A DNA stretch of 64,000 bases from Azospira inquinata (GCF_018905915.1 NZ_CP064782.1:2976001-3040000), one strand, 5' to 3'; counted from the first letter of the stretch, positions 41,077 through 51,668 are shown. Numbers and translations: made by a program. Notes: a model not told the origin generated them from the letters alone.

Positions 41077-43806
41077 ATGGCCAATCCTTCCCGCTTCCAA
41101 CCCCTGGGGCAACGGCTCCAGGCCATGTTGATGGTGGTGGCCCTGGCCGCCTTAAGTATTTACGCTTCCCTGACCCTGATCCACGGGGTTCATGAGGTGG
41201 AGACCCTGAATCGGGAAAATCTCTCCGCCCTCATGGACGTGACCGCCCGCAACCTGGAAGCCTCCCTGGTGTTCAACGACGCCCGGGCGGCGGTGGATAC
41301 CCTGCGGGCCCTGTCCTTCGACCCCGGAGTGCTGGCGGTCAAGGTTACCGATGCGGCGGGTCACCCTTTCGCCAGTTACGACCGTAACGGGGACCAGGGC
41401 CGGGGAGGCTGGGAACTGCTGCCTGAATCCTGGAACCGGATTACCCTGCACCAGGAAATCCGCTTCAAAAACCAGGTGGTGGGCCAGGTGGAGCTGCTGG
41501 CCAGTCGGGACCGGTACTGGTCCTCCGTGGCCCGGGGCGGAGTGATCTGGGCCCTGGTGACGGCCCTGGCCCTGTTTGCCGCCTCCCTGCTAGGGCGTCG
41601 CCTGCAACAGGGCATTACGGGCCCCATCCAGCGCCTGGAGCGGGCCGCCCGGGACATTGCCCGGAGCAAGCGCTTTTCCCTGCGGGTGGAGCCGGAGGCC
41701 CGGGAGCGCCACGATGAAATCTCCAACCTGATCGACAGCTTCAACGCCATGCTCTCGGAAATCGAGAACCGGGACCGGACCCTGTCCCGCTACCAGCAGG
41801 TGCTGGAGGCGGAAGTGGCGAGCCGGACCGCCGAACTGGTGGCGTCCCGGGACGCGGCCCACGAGGCGAGCCGTATCAAGAGCCGTTTCCTGGCTAACAT
41901 GAGCCACGAGATCCGCACCCCCCTGAACGGCATGCTGGGCATGCTGCGCCTGCTGCAAACCCAGCCCTTGGGCAAGGAAGCCCAGCGCATGAGCGACATC
42001 GCCCTCCAATCGGGGCAAACCCTGCTCAATCTGCTTAACGACATTCTGGATTTGTCCAAGATCGAGGCGGGTAAGCTGGAAATGGAGCACACCCCCTTCG
42101 ACCTGGGGGCCCTGGCCGACCGCAATCTTTTGACCCTAGTGGAAAACGCCCAGGCCAAGGGCCTGGACCTGACCGTGCGTCTGGGGGCGGAAGTGCCGGC
42201 CCTGGTTATGGGTGATCCCAACCGGCTGGGCCAGGTGCTCTGCAACCTACTGGGCAATGCGGTGAAATTCACGGAGCAGGGTTTTGTGGCCCTGGAGGTG
42301 GAACGCCGCCCCGGCGGGGAAGGGGGCAAGGCGGAAATTCGCTTCCTGGTGAAGGACAGCGGTATCGGCATTTCCCCGGCGGAGCAGCAGCGCCTGTTCC
42401 AGGCCTTTACCCAGGCGGATGCTTCCACTACCCGAAAATTCGGGGGCACGGGCCTGGGCCTGGCCATTTCCCGGGAACTGGTGCGCCTCATGGGGGGAGA
42501 ACTGACCCTGGTGAGCGCCCCCGGAGAAGGCTCGGAATTCAGCTTCAGCCTTATTCTGCCGGTGGTGCAGGAAGCCTGTCGGCCCGGCCCCAGCGCCTAT
42601 CGGCGCATGTTGCTGGTGGAACCCCGGGTAGGAACGGCGGAGGTGGTGGCGGAATACGGCGCCCTGGCTAAGGTGGGCTGCCTGCGAGTGGTGGATGGCA
42701 ATATGGCCGCCGCCAGCCTGCTTCGGGACGAGGTGGATCTGGTGCTGGTGGATACCCAGGCCGAGCCGCCCAAAGGCCGGACCTGGGCCGAACTGGCGGC
42801 GGAAGCCGGCCAGGGCAAGGTTTGGGTGAGCCTGGGCCCCCTGGGGGACCGGGACATCCAGGCTCCCTTCCAGCGCCATCTGTCCCGTCCCGTTTCCCGC
42901 CAGGAACTTTTGGAACTGCTGGTGGCTTCCCGGGAGGAAGCTCCCACCCCCGTGGTCAGCCGGGAATCCCCGGTGCGGTACTCGGGCCGGGTGCTGCTGG
43001 TGGAAGACAATCCGGTGAACCAGGAGGTGACCCGGGGCTTGCTGGAATACTGCGGCTGCGCCGTGGTGGTGGTAGGCGATGGCCAGGAAGCCCTGGATAC
43101 CTGGGAGCAGGGGGATTTCGACCTGATTCTCATGGATTGCCAGATGCCGGTCATGGACGGCTACACCGCTGCCCGTAGCCTGCGGGAGCGGGAGCGCCAA
43201 TCCGGCCGGGCTCCCACGGCGGTGATTGCCCTCACCGCCAATTCCTATCCGGAGGATCGGCAGCGCTGCCTGGCGGCGGGCATGAACGGCTTTCTTTGCA
43301 AACCCTTTTCCGAGGAGCAGCTACGGGCCCTCTTGGACGGCTGGCTAGCCAGGGAGGAAGGGGGCGAGGGGGCCCCGGCTCCGGCGACCCTAGAAGGGGA
43401 GGGGCTGGGGGCCGGCAACGCCGCCACCCCCTACCTGGACAGCCAGGTCTTGCAGGCTATCGGTAGCCGGCAAAGCCGTCCCTGGCGGGATTTTCTCGAG
43501 GCCATGGTGCCCCTGTTCCTAGAGCAGGCCCATCGTCATGTGACAGATGTGGGGAGCGAGGAGAACGCCCGGATTGCCCTCCATACCTTGAAATCCGCCG
43601 CTGCCAGCGTGGGCGCCCAGCGGCTGGCGGAAGCGGCCCGGATTCTGGATGAACGCCTGAACCGGGAAGGAACCCTGGATTATCCGGAAGCGGCCCGACT
43701 CCTGGACGGCCTGCTGGAAGAAACGGAACACGCCATGGAAGGCCTGCTGGCGGCGGCTCGGGAAGCGGATCCCCGGCGTAGCGCCGATTCCTCCTTGGGC
43801 ATGTGA
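41077..43806 (+). CDS. HAMP hybrid sensor histidine kinase of the receptor-YfiR operon
   Basis: A 909-residue inner-membrane kinase. TM1 is at about 11-32 and a CHASE8-like periplasmic domain follows (about 35-145: ENLSALMDVTARNLEASLVFND, DPGVLAVKVTDAAG). TM2 is near 155-172 and HAMP near 173-230. HisKA has H277 in MSHEIRTPLNG, then the ATPase domain. A degenerate receiver (about 508-620) precedes a full receiver with D687 (MDCQMPVMDG) and HPt with H836 (HTLKSAAASVGA). The sensory half resembles YfiN, but the output is a phosphorelay, not GGDEF. YfiR upstream probably binds its periplasmic domain. No dedicated response regulator lies in the operon. Confidence 0.93.
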   Translation: MANPSRFQPLGQRLQAMLMVVALAALSIYASLTLIHGVHEVETLNRENLSALMDVTARNLEASLVFNDARAAVDTLRALSFDPGVLAVKVTDAAGHPFASYDRNGDQGRGGWELLPESWNRITLHQEIRFKNQVVGQVELLASRDRYWSSVARGGVIWALVTALALFAASLLGRRLQQGITGPIQRLERAARDIARSKRFSLRVEPEARERHDEISNLIDSFNAMLSEIENRDRTLSRYQQVLEAEVASRTAELVASRDAAHEASRIKSRFLANMSHEIRTPLNGMLGMLRLLQTQPLGKEAQRMSDIALQSGQTLLNLLNDILDLSKIEAGKLEMEHTPFDLGALADRNLLTLVENAQAKGLDLTVRLGAEVPALVMGDPNRLGQVLCNLLGNAVKFTEQGFVALEVERRPGGEGGKAEIRFLVKDSGIGISPAEQQRLFQAFTQADASTTRKFGGTGLGLAISRELVRLMGGELTLVSAPGEGSEFSFSLILPVVQEACRPGPSAYRRMLLVEPRVGTAEVVAEYGALAKVGCLRVVDGNMAAASLLRDEVDLVLVDTQAEPPKGRTWAELAAEAGQGKVWVSLGPLGDRDIQAPFQRHLSRPVSRQELLELLVASREEAPTPVVSRESPVRYSGRVLLVEDNPVNQEVTRGLLEYCGCAVVVVGDGQEALDTWEQGDFDLILMDCQMPVMDGYTAARSLRERERQSGRAPTAVIALTANSYPEDRQRCLAAGMNGFLCKPFSEEQLRALLDGWLAREEGGEGAPAPATLEGEGLGAGNAATPYLDSQVLQAIGSRQSRPWRDFLEAMVPLFLEQAHRHVTDVGSEENARIALHTLKSAAASVGAQRLAEAARILDERLNREGTLDYPEAARLLDGLLEETEHAMEGLLAAAREADPRRSADSSLGM

Positions 43807-44015
43807 CAGGGCGGCCCCATGGGCGCGGTGGGGGCCGCTGCCCCGGCTTCATTCTTCCGGATGGGGCCGGGGGCGGGTAGTTTTCTTCCTGACCGTCGAT
43901 TGGGGGTAAGGCCGTCCCACACTCCGTAGTCCTGGCGCCCCGTTCTTCGTGGAGAGAAGCCTCCCCGTTTTTGGGAAAGGGCGCTTGGGGCTGCCGGAGG
44001 GAACGGCCATAAAAA

Positions 44016-44049
44016 AAAACGGGAAGCCTAAGCTTCCCGTTTTGATTTT
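44016..44049. terminator. Bidirectional terminator between the kinase operon and lysS
   Basis: AAAACGGGAAGC-CTAA-GCTTCCCGTTTT is flanked by a nine-A run on the left and a T-rich run on the right. It serves both convergent units. Confidence 0.9.
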
Positions 44050-44087
44050 TCCTGCCCCAGCCTTTGTCCAGGGAGGTTTGCAGCAGC

Positions 44088-45587
44088 TCAGTCCCGGCGC
44101 ATCTGGGGAAAGAGGATCACGTCCCGGATATTGGCGCTGTCCGTGAGCAGCATGACCAGCCGGTCGATGCCGATACCGCAGCCGCCCGTGGGGGGCAGAC
44201 CGTATTCCAGGGCCTTGATGTAGTCCGCGTCGTAATACATGGCTTCTTCGTCCCCGGCGTCCTTGGCCTTGGCCTGGGCCAGGAAGCGGGCGGCCTGGTC
44301 TTCCGGATCGTTGAGCTCGGAGAAGCCGTTGGCGATTTCCCGACCGACGATAAAGAGTTCGAAGCGTTCCGTAATGGAGGGGTCCGCGTCGCTCTTGCGG
44401 GCCAGGGGAGACACTTCCACCGGGTAGTCGATGATGAAAGTGGGTTCCCACAGCTCGGCTTCCGCCGTTTCTTCAAACATGAGCATTTGCAGGGCACCCA
44501 CCCCTTGGTCCGGGCGGGTTTCCACCTTCATTTCCGTCAGCTTCTGACGCAGCCAGGCCGGATCATTGAGCTGGGCCAGGGTGAAGCCGGGACGCTTCTG
44601 GTGAATGGCTTCCACCATGGTCATGCGGGCGAAGGGCTTGGACAGGTCCAGGGGCTTGCCTTGATATTCGAAGGTCTCCGTGCCCAGGGCTTCCCGGGCC
44701 GCATGGCGCAGCAGGCCTTCGGTGAAGTCCATAAGGATGCGGTAGTCCGCGTAGGCGGCGTAGAACTCCATCATGGTGAATTCCGGATTGTGCCGGGGGC
44801 TGATGCCCTCGTTACGGAAATTCCGGTTCACTTCAAAGACCCGTTCAAAGCCGCCCACCACCAGGCGCTTCAGATACAGTTCCGGCGCAATGCGCAGGTA
44901 GAGGTCCATATCCAGGGCGTTGTGGTGGGTGGTGAAGGGCTTGGCCGAGGCACCGCCGGGGATGGGGTGCATCATGGGCGTTTCCACTTCCAGGAAGTTG
45001 TGATCCACCATGTAGCGGCGGATGGACTGGATCATGCGGCTGCGGGCCACGAAGGTGAAGCGGGAGGCTTCATTCATGATCAGGTCCAGGTAGCGCTGGC
45101 GATAGCGCTGCTCCACGTCCGTGAGGCCCTTGAATTTTTCCGGCAGGGGCCGCAGGGACTTGGTGAGCAGGCGGATGCTGCTGGCTTGGACGGTCAGTTC
45201 CCCGGTCTTGGTCTTGAACAGGGTGCCCTGCACCCCGACGATGTCCCCCAAGTCCCAATGCTTGAAGTCCCCGTAGGTGTCTTCTCCCACCGCGTCCCGC
45301 TTGACGTAAATCTGGATGCGGCCGGAGAGATCCTGAATGGTGATGAAAGCCGCCTTGCCCATGATCCGGCGCAGCATCATGCGGCCCGCCACCTTCACTT
45401 CCACGGCTTCCGCTTCCAGGGCTTCCGGTTCTTTGCTGCCGTACAGTTCGTCCAGCTTGCCCGCCGTGTTTTCCCGGCGGAAATTGTTCGGGTAGGCTTG
45501 GCCGCTTTCCCGCCATTGGGCCAGCTTGGTGCGGCGTTCGGCGATGATGTGGTTTTCGTCCTGGGGATTTTCGATGGGTTCGGTCAT
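44088..45587 (-). CDS. lysS: Lysyl-tRNA synthetase (class II)
   Basis: Charges tRNA-Lys. 499 residues. The N-terminal OB-fold anticodon domain contains [10 protein letters not shown]. The catalytic domain has class II motif 1 ([15 protein letters not shown]), motif 2 ([20 protein letters not shown]) and motif 3 ([13 protein letters not shown]). It lies 18 bases downstream of prfB, the same prfB-lysS order as in E. coli. Confidence 0.97.
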   Translation of the reverse strand: MTEPIENPQDENHIIAERRTKLAQWRESGQAYPNNFRRENTAGKLDELYGSKEPEALEAEAVEVKVAGRMMLRRIMGKAAFITIQDLSGRIQIYVKRDAVGEDTYGDFKHWDLGDIVGVQGTLFKTKTGELTVQASSIRLLTKSLRPLPEKFKGLTDVEQRYRQRYLDLIMNEASRFTFVARSRMIQSIRRYMVDHNFLEVETPMMHPIPGGASAKPFTTHHNALDMDLYLRIAPELYLKRLVVGGFERVFEVNRNFRNEGISPRHNPEFTMMEFYAAYADYRILMDFTEGLLRHAAREALGTETFEYQGKPLDLSKPFARMTMVEAIHQKRPGFTLAQLNDPAWLRQKLTEMKVETRPDQGVGALQMLMFEETAEAELWEPTFIIDYPVEVSPLARKSDADPSITERFELFIVGREIANGFSELNDPEDQAARFLAQAKAKDAGDEEAMYYDADYIKALEYGLPPTGGCGIGIDRLVMLLTDSANIRDVILFPQMRRD

Positions 45588-45605
45588 GGTGTTCTGCCTG
45601 GAAAA

Positions 45606-46710
45606 TTAAACGCCCTGCTTCAGACTGGCCTCGATGAAAGCGTCGAGGTCCCCGTCCAGCACGGCCTGGGTGTTGCCCACTTCGTAATTGGTGCGCAGAT
45701 CCTTGATGCGGGACTGGTCCAGCACATAGGAGCGGATTTGATGGCCCCAGCCGATGTCCGTCTTGGCATCTTCCATGGCCTGCTTTTCCGCGTTGCGTTT
45801 GCGCAGCTCGAACTCGTACAGGCGGGATTTCAACATGGCCATGGCTTCCGCCCGGTTGCGGTGCTGGGAGCGGTCGTTCTGGCACTGGACCACGATATTG
45901 GTGGGGATGTGGGTGATCCGCACCGCCGAGTCGGTCTTGTTAATGTGCTGACCGCCGGCGCCGGAGGCCCGGAAGGTATCAATGCGCAAATCCGCCGGAT
46001 TGATGTCCACCTCGATGGAATCATCCACCTCCGGATAGACGAACACGGAGGCGAAGGAGGTGTGGCGCCGGGCGTTGGAATCGAAGGGGGATTTGCGCAC
46101 CAGCCGGTGAATGCCCGTTTCCGTGCGCAGCATGCCGTAACAGTATTCCCCGGTGAGCTTGATGGTGGCGCTCTTGAGGCCCGCCACTTCCCCTTCCGAT
46201 TCTTCCAACACCTCCGCCTTGTAGCCCTTGCGTTCCGCGTAGTGCAGATACATGCGCAGGAGCATGGAGGCCCAGTCCTGGGCTTCCGTACCGCCGGAAC
46301 CGGCCTGGATGTCGATAAAGCAGGGGTTGGGGTCCTGGGGGTTGTTGAACATGCGGCGGAATTCCAGGCCCGCCACCTTGGTTTCAATGGCCTGGGCATC
46401 TTCCGCCACGGCCAGCAGGGTGTCATCGTCCCCTTCGGCCTTGGCCATGTCGAACAAATCCTGGGCGTCCGCCAGGGATTGGGCCACTTCCGTCAGGGTA
46501 AGGACCACTCCCTCCAGGGCCTTCTTTTCCCGGCCCAGCTCCTGGGCCCGGTCCGCATCATTCCAAATGTCCGGGCTTTCCAGTTCCCGGGAGACTTCGA
46601 CTAGACGAATTTCCTTGGTGTCGTAGTCAAAGATACCTCCGAAGTTCCGCCGACCGGGTGTCCAGGTCGGCGATCTTGTTGGCGATGGCGTTGAGCTGTT
46701 CCGCTTCCAT
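45606..46710 (-). CDS. prfB: Peptide chain release factor 2, with programmed +1 frameshift
   Basis: Terminates translation at UGA and UAA. The first 27 codons (46710 to 46630) end at CTT followed by an in-frame TGA. A +1 shift over one base (46629) joins them to a 340-residue second part, giving 367 residues, the normal RF2 length. SPFDSN contains the SPF anticodon-like tripeptide of RF2, and [10 protein letters not shown] is the GGQ loop. The frameshift makes RF2 autoregulate its own level. Annotation pipelines may wrongly report only the 300-residue C-terminal ORF. It precedes lysS in an operon. Confidence 0.96.
46627..46641 (-). promoter_or_regulatory. RF2 programmed frameshift site
   Basis: On the minus strand it reads GGAGG-TAT-CTT-TGA-C. 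This is an internal Shine-Dalgarno-like GGAGG three bases before the slippery CTT and the UGAC stop context, the canonical prfB recoding signal. Confidence 0.95.
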
Positions 46711-46903
46711 GATGATCTTGTTCTGCGTGGGGAAACCGGAAATTATACCTGGGGAAGGGGGGAGGGCGTAAGCCGTTCGCCGGGGAATCGGCCCGGGTGG
46801 GGCTTGGAGAGCCCGCCGTCGCCCCTTCTTTGGGGGCCATGATCCTCATGGCAGGCAGGTCAGCCAGGGCGGCAGGAAGGGGCACCCCCGAACCTCGCCC
46901 GGA

Positions 46904-48709
46904 TCAGACGGTGGCCGTGGCTAGCGTTTCCGTGGTGAGCAGCAATTCCCGGGTGGCCCGGGTCATGGCCACGTAGAGCAGCCGGGCGTCTTCTTCCTGG
47001 TGTTCCGGGGTTTCCCCCAGAAGATTCAGGCCGGGAATGGCCACCAGGGGGAATTCCAGCCCCTTGCAACTATGCATGGTGAGGACTTTTACCGTGTCTT
47101 CCTGGGTGCCGAAAGTCATTTGCTTGAAATAGGTACAGGGAATCTGGTGCTGGCGCAGGTAGTGGAGTACCGCTTTGCCCACCCGGGGGTAGTCCCGGTA
47201 AATGAGGGCCATATCCTTCCAGGCCGTGCCTTGCCGGTGGGCGGCCTGGAAACGTTCTGCGATGTAGCGGGCCTGGGCCTGAATGTCCGGCAGATTCACG
47301 ATCTGGGGTGCTTCCCCGTGACGGCCGCCGCTGATGGGGGCCAGCACCGGCACCCCGTCCTCGTCGGCCTGGGTGGGGCGCAGCAGGTCGGCGGCGAAGC
47401 GGGTGGCCAGCTGGAGAATTTCCCGGGTGTTGCGGTAGTTGATCTTGAGAATGGTGGTGCGCCCCTGGGCCTGGATGCCCAGGCTTTTGAAGCTGAATTT
47501 CTGCTTTTTTGAGCGCCCGTAAATGTCCTGGGCGTCGTCGTAGAGCACCAGCAGGGAATTGCTGGCCGGATCCACCATCTGCACCACCAGCTTGAACCAG
47601 GCCGGTTCAAAGTCATGGCCCTCGTCGATGAGCACCCCGTCGTACTGCCCCCCGGGCACCTGGCCCTGATCCACGGCCCGGATCAGTTTTTCCACCATGG
47701 CCCGGAAAAATTGCTCGTTTTCCTCCGTCCCTTCCTTATGGGGCAGCCCCTGGTGATAAGCCAGGAGCTGGGCCCGGCACCATTGGTGGAAAGAATGGAC
47801 CAGCACCTTTTCCCCCAGCCCCTTGTCCGCCATGGATTGGGCCAGGCGGGCCGCCAGGGTACGGTTGTAGCAGAGCACCAGAATGGGTTTGCGGCAGACC
47901 TGGGCCAGATGCTCGGCCCGGTAGCCCAGAATCAGGGTTTTGCCGCTCCCGGCTACCCCGTGAATGACCCGATGCCCATCCCCCAGGCTGCGGGCCAGCT
48001 GTTCCTGTTGCAGGTCCATGACCTGGACAATATCCGGCAGGACCGCCTCGGTGTCGGTGAAAAGCTGTCCCTGGGTGGGGGTGGTGATGCGGATTTCCGG
48101 AAACAGGTGCCAGCGGATGCGGTCGATCTGGGGTAGGGACAGGGGAACACTGCGATGGAAGGGAAACATGGCCCAGAGCCGCTCCTGGAACGCCTCCCCA
48201 TCCACTCCTTCCTCCATTTCATCCTTGCAGAGGACCCGGTGGGGTTCCAGCACCTGATCCAAATCCGTGCTCTCGAACTGTTTGCGGGTGATGTTGGTGA
48301 GCACCACCCCGTAGCCCCAGGGAAATACCAAACGGCCCGCCACCTTGCCGCTGGCAAAGGTGAGCTGGGGGTCTTTTTCCATGAGCTGGACCACCGCATG
48401 GGCGTATTGCCGGGCCTGCTCCAGGGGATTGGTGACCTGCTTGATGCCGTTGGGGGTGAGGATGGTGGCGCTGGTCCGATCCATGGCCTGAATGGTCTCC
48501 AGACGCCAATCCTTTACCTCCAGCACCAGCAGCCCCCGGCGGGGATTGAGAACGAGAAAATCCGGATGGAGATTGGCGCTGCCCACCGGAATGTCGTACC
48601 AAAGCAGGTAGTCCGCCTCCAGTTTTTCCTCCAGCCGCCGGGCCAGGCGCTTTTCTCCGGAGGTCATGCGAGGCAGGCAGGTGCTGAGGGCAGGAATCAG
48701 GGTGGCCAC
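46904..48709 (-). CDS. NERD-domain UvrD/Rep-like DNA helicase
   Basis: A 601-residue protein. An N-terminal NERD nuclease-related domain (about 15-120) contains HPDFLVLNPRRGLLVLEVKDW, with D, E and K in nuclease-like positions. A superfamily 1 helicase core follows, with Walker A GVAGSGKTLIL, motif II LIDEGHDF, QDIYG-type motif III, and motifs V/VI TMHSCKGLEF and YVAMTRATREL. The GTG at 48709 is chosen because GGGAGA lies nine bases before it and MATLIPAL-type starts are usual. Such proteins are thought to repair DNA or act in defence; the exact role is unknown. Standalone gene. Confidence 0.88.
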   Translation of the reverse strand: MATLIPALSTCLPRMTSGEKRLARRLEEKLEADYLLWYDIPVGSANLHPDFLVLNPRRGLLVLEVKDWRLETIQAMDRTSATILTPNGIKQVTNPLEQARQYAHAVVQLMEKDPQLTFASGKVAGRLVFPWGYGVVLTNITRKQFESTDLDQVLEPHRVLCKDEMEEGVDGEAFQERLWAMFPFHRSVPLSLPQIDRIRWHLFPEIRITTPTQGQLFTDTEAVLPDIVQVMDLQQEQLARSLGDGHRVIHGVAGSGKTLILGYRAEHLAQVCRKPILVLCYNRTLAARLAQSMADKGLGEKVLVHSFHQWCRAQLLAYHQGLPHKEGTEENEQFFRAMVEKLIRAVDQGQVPGGQYDGVLIDEGHDFEPAWFKLVVQMVDPASNSLLVLYDDAQDIYGRSKKQKFSFKSLGIQAQGRTTILKINYRNTREILQLATRFAADLLRPTQADEDGVPVLAPISGGRHGEAPQIVNLPDIQAQARYIAERFQAAHRQGTAWKDMALIYRDYPRVGKAVLHYLRQHQIPCTYFKQMTFGTQEDTVKVLTMHSCKGLEFPLVAIPGLNLLGETPEHQEEDARLLYVAMTRATRELLLTTETLATATV

Positions 48710-48936
48710 GAAAAAAATCTCCCAAGGACAAAAGGGGAACCGGCCCTCCCCGGGGGGCGACCGGGCATTTTTTATGCGTCTGAAATTATGCGTCCGGCAA
48801 AAGCTCCGCGCCAGGGCATGATTCACGTTTTTCCCTCCGTCAAGCCCTGGAAATGGATAGTTGCCATTGCCGGGAACGGCGGGGTGGGGGAGCGGTCTAG
48901 GGTAAACTGAGCCCCCTTTGGCGAAAATTCCCTCCC

Positions 48937-49839
48937 GTGTCTGCCTCTTCCAACGAACGTCTTTCCCGTACCGGATTACTCCTGCTTCTGGCCATTACCC
49001 TGGGCTGGGGGTTTAACTGGCCGATTATGAAAATTGTCCTGCGGGACGTGCCGCCCCTGTATTTCCGGGGCTTCTGCCTGTCCATGGGGGGGCTGGGCAT
49101 GTTGATCCTGGCCCGGGCCAACGGCCACTCCCTGGCCATTGCCCGGTCCTACTGGGGGGCACTGGCGGGCATGGCCCTGGGCAATATCATTGGCTGGAAT
49201 GTGCTGGCCACCTATGGGGTCAAGCTCCTGCCTTCGGGCCGGGCGGCCCTACTGGGTTACACCATGCCCCTGTGGGGCATGGTGCTGTCCGTAGTCATTC
49301 TCAAGGAAGCCATTACCCGGCGGCGGGTGTTGGGGCTGTTGCTGGGCTTGGCCGGGGTGGGCTTTTTGCTGGAGGAAGGGGCGGGAGCCATGCTGGCTAC
49401 CCCGGTGGGGGCCCTGTGCATGATCGGCGCCGCCTGGAGCTGGGCCATCGGCATTGTGCTGCTGAAACGTTATCCCCTGCCCGTTTCCACCACCGTGCTG
49501 ACGGGCTGGATGATGCTGGTGGGGGGGCTCCCCCTGCTGCTGGCCGCCTGGCCCCTGGAAACGGACCAGCTGCACTGGCCCCATTTTTGGCCCGCTTTCG
49601 GGCTGGCCTACAACATTGGGGTGGCTTTCATGTTCTGCTACTGGGCCTGGAACCGGATTGTGCTCATGGTGCCCGTGGCCGTTTCTTCCCTCTCCTCCCT
49701 GGTTACGCCCCTGGTGGGGGTATTCGGCGGCATGGCCATTCTGGGGGAACGGCCCGGGTGGCAGGAATACGTGGCGGCCGGGCTGATCCTGGCCGCCGTG
49801 GCCACGGTGACTATACCGGGGCGCAGTGCTCGACAATGA
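48937..49839 (+). CDS. EamA/DMT-family transporter
   Basis: A 300-residue inner-membrane transporter with ten helices in two EamA repeats (GWGFNWPIMKIVL and, in the second half, IGAAWSWAIGIVLLKR). The last helices show the typical PLVGVFGGMAILGERP. DMT members export amino acids, metabolites or drugs; the substrate is unknown. It starts with GTG. Its 3-prime end overlaps the recJ end by 29 bases on the opposite strand. Confidence 0.9.
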   Translation: MSASSNERLSRTGLLLLLAITLGWGFNWPIMKIVLRDVPPLYFRGFCLSMGGLGMLILARANGHSLAIARSYWGALAGMALGNIIGWNVLATYGVKLLPSGRAALLGYTMPLWGMVLSVVILKEAITRRRVLGLLLGLAGVGFLLEEGAGAMLATPVGALCMIGAAWSWAIGIVLLKRYPLPVSTTVLTGWMMLVGGLPLLLAAWPLETDQLHWPHFWPAFGLAYNIGVAFMFCYWAWNRIVLMVPVAVSSLSSLVTPLVGVFGGMAILGERPGWQEYVAAGLILAAVATVTIPGRSARQ

Positions 49840-51523
49840 GCTGGGGGGTCTGCACCCCGTTGTAGTCGTTGATGGCTAGCCGGTAGGCCACCCGGGCCCG
49901 GTCCCCGGGGGATTCGGTGGCATTGAACTGGATGGCGTCCAGCCGGGCCTGATCCTTGCGCAGCCGTAGTTTCAGGTGCTTGTCCTTGAGCACCCGCTGG
50001 CTTTCCACCTGGAACACGTCGTCGAAGAGGGGGGGCGGGAAACCCTGGCCCCACACTTCCCCGGCCAGCAGCTTGGCCACTTCCAGACTGAAATAGCCCG
50101 ATTCCAGGCCTCCGTCCGTTTCCAGGGTGCGGGTCATGGCCGCCGGGTCCAGTAATTCCTCTGCGACCTGGGCGAACAGTTCCCGGAAGCGCTCAAAGTC
50201 CGTTTCCATAAGGGTTGCCCCCGCGGCCATGGCGTGGCCGCCAAAGCGCAGCAGTAGCCCGGGGGCCCGCTTGGAGACCAGATCCAGGGCGTCCCGCAGG
50301 TGCAGACCGGGAATGGAACGGCCCGAGCCTTTGATCTGGCCGTTGTCGCCCCGGGCAAAGGCGAAAATGGGTCGGTGCAGTTTGTCCTTTAGGCGGGAGG
50401 CCAGAATGCCCACCACTCCCTGGTGCCATTCCCCGTCGAACAGGGCGATACCCGCCCCCACTTCGCTCTCCAGGCCGTCCAGGGCTTCTAGCCGGGCGTA
50501 GGCCTGTTCCTGCATTTCCGCCTCGATTTCCCGCCGTTCCCGGTTGAGCTGATCCAGCTGCTGGGCGATGTTGGCGGCCCGGGCCGGATCGTCCGTAATC
50601 AGGCATTCGATGCCCAGGCCCATGTCCGCCAGACGGCCCGCCGCATTGAGCCGGGGGCCAATGGTGAAGCCCAGGTCAAAGGCGGAGGCCTGGCTGGTGT
50701 CCCGCCCGGCGGCCCGGAAGAGGGCGGCCAGGCCCGGGCAGAGCCGGCCTTCCCGCATGCGCTTCAAACCCTGGGCCACCAGGATGCGGTTGTTGTGGTC
50801 CAGCTTGACCACGTCCGCCACCGTGCCCAGGGCAACCAAATCCAGCAGGGCTCCCAGATTGGGCTCCGGCTTATCCTGAAAAGCGCCCCGGCGGCGCAGT
50901 TCGGCCCGCAGGGCAAGCATGACGTAGTACATCACCCCAACCCCGGCCAGATTTTTACTCGGGAAGGTACAGCCCGGCTGATTGGGATTGACGATGCAGT
51001 CTGCCTCCGGAAGGCTGTCCCCGGGCAAGTGGTGGTCCGTGACCAGGGTGGCAATGCCCAGGTCCCGGGCGGCGGCCACCCCTTCCAGGCTGGCAATGCC
51101 GTTATCCACCGTAATGATCAGGTCCGGCTGCTGCTGGGCCGCCAGGGCCACGATTTCCGGGGACAGGCCGTAGCCGTAGGTGAAGCGGTTGGGCACCAGA
51201 TAGTCGATATGGGCCTCGGTGCCGGCGCAGAAGGCCTTCATGGCCCGCATACCCACGGCGCAGGCGGTGGCCCCATCGCAGTCGTAGTCAGCGACGATGA
51301 CCATGCGGGCCCCCGCCTCGATGGCATCCGCTAGCAGTTGGGCTGCTTCCTCGGCTCGGGTCAGGTCTTGGGGGGGGAGCAGCTGATTGAAGCCGTATTC
51401 CAGCTCCTGCCGGCTCTGGATGCCCCGGGCGGCGTAAATGCGGGCCAGCAGGGGGTGGAGACCTTGTTGTTCCAGCTGCCATTGCAGCCGGGGCGGAACG
51501 GATCGGGGCAGGATGCGGGTCAT
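49811..51523 (-). CDS. recJ: Single-stranded-DNA-specific exonuclease RecJ
   Basis: A 5-prime to 3-prime single-strand exonuclease in recombination and mismatch repair. 570 residues, normal length. The DHH phosphoesterase motifs are VADYDCDGATA (near 78), VDNG, TDHHLPG and GVGVMYYVM. The DHHA1 motif RFGGHAMAAGATL lies near 428. The C-terminal OB domain is intact. It overlaps the EamA gene end. Confidence 0.96.
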   Translation of the reverse strand: MTRILPRSVPPRLQWQLEQQGLHPLLARIYAARGIQSRQELEYGFNQLLPPQDLTRAEEAAQLLADAIEAGARMVIVADYDCDGATACAVGMRAMKAFCAGTEAHIDYLVPNRFTYGYGLSPEIVALAAQQQPDLIITVDNGIASLEGVAAARDLGIATLVTDHHLPGDSLPEADCIVNPNQPGCTFPSKNLAGVGVMYYVMLALRAELRRRGAFQDKPEPNLGALLDLVALGTVADVVKLDHNNRILVAQGLKRMREGRLCPGLAALFRAAGRDTSQASAFDLGFTIGPRLNAAGRLADMGLGIECLITDDPARAANIAQQLDQLNRERREIEAEMQEQAYARLEALDGLESEVGAGIALFDGEWHQGVVGILASRLKDKLHRPIFAFARGDNGQIKGSGRSIPGLHLRDALDLVSKRAPGLLLRFGGHAMAAGATLMETDFERFRELFAQVAEELLDPAAMTRTLETDGGLESGYFSLEVAKLLAGEVWGQGFPPPLFDDVFQVESQRVLKDKHLKLRLRKDQARLDAIQFNATESPGDRARVAYRLAINDYNGVQTPQLIVEHCAPV

Positions 51524-51668
51524 GGACGGGGTGGGAAAGGGGAAAAGGCCCGGGGAGTGTACCCCGGAACGGGTAACTGGATAAATAAACAGTTGTTGGA
51601 AAAACGGGGCTTTGGGGCTCTGTGGCGAGGGGGCGGGAGCGCCGTCAGAGTCCGCTCCTCTCCCTTTT

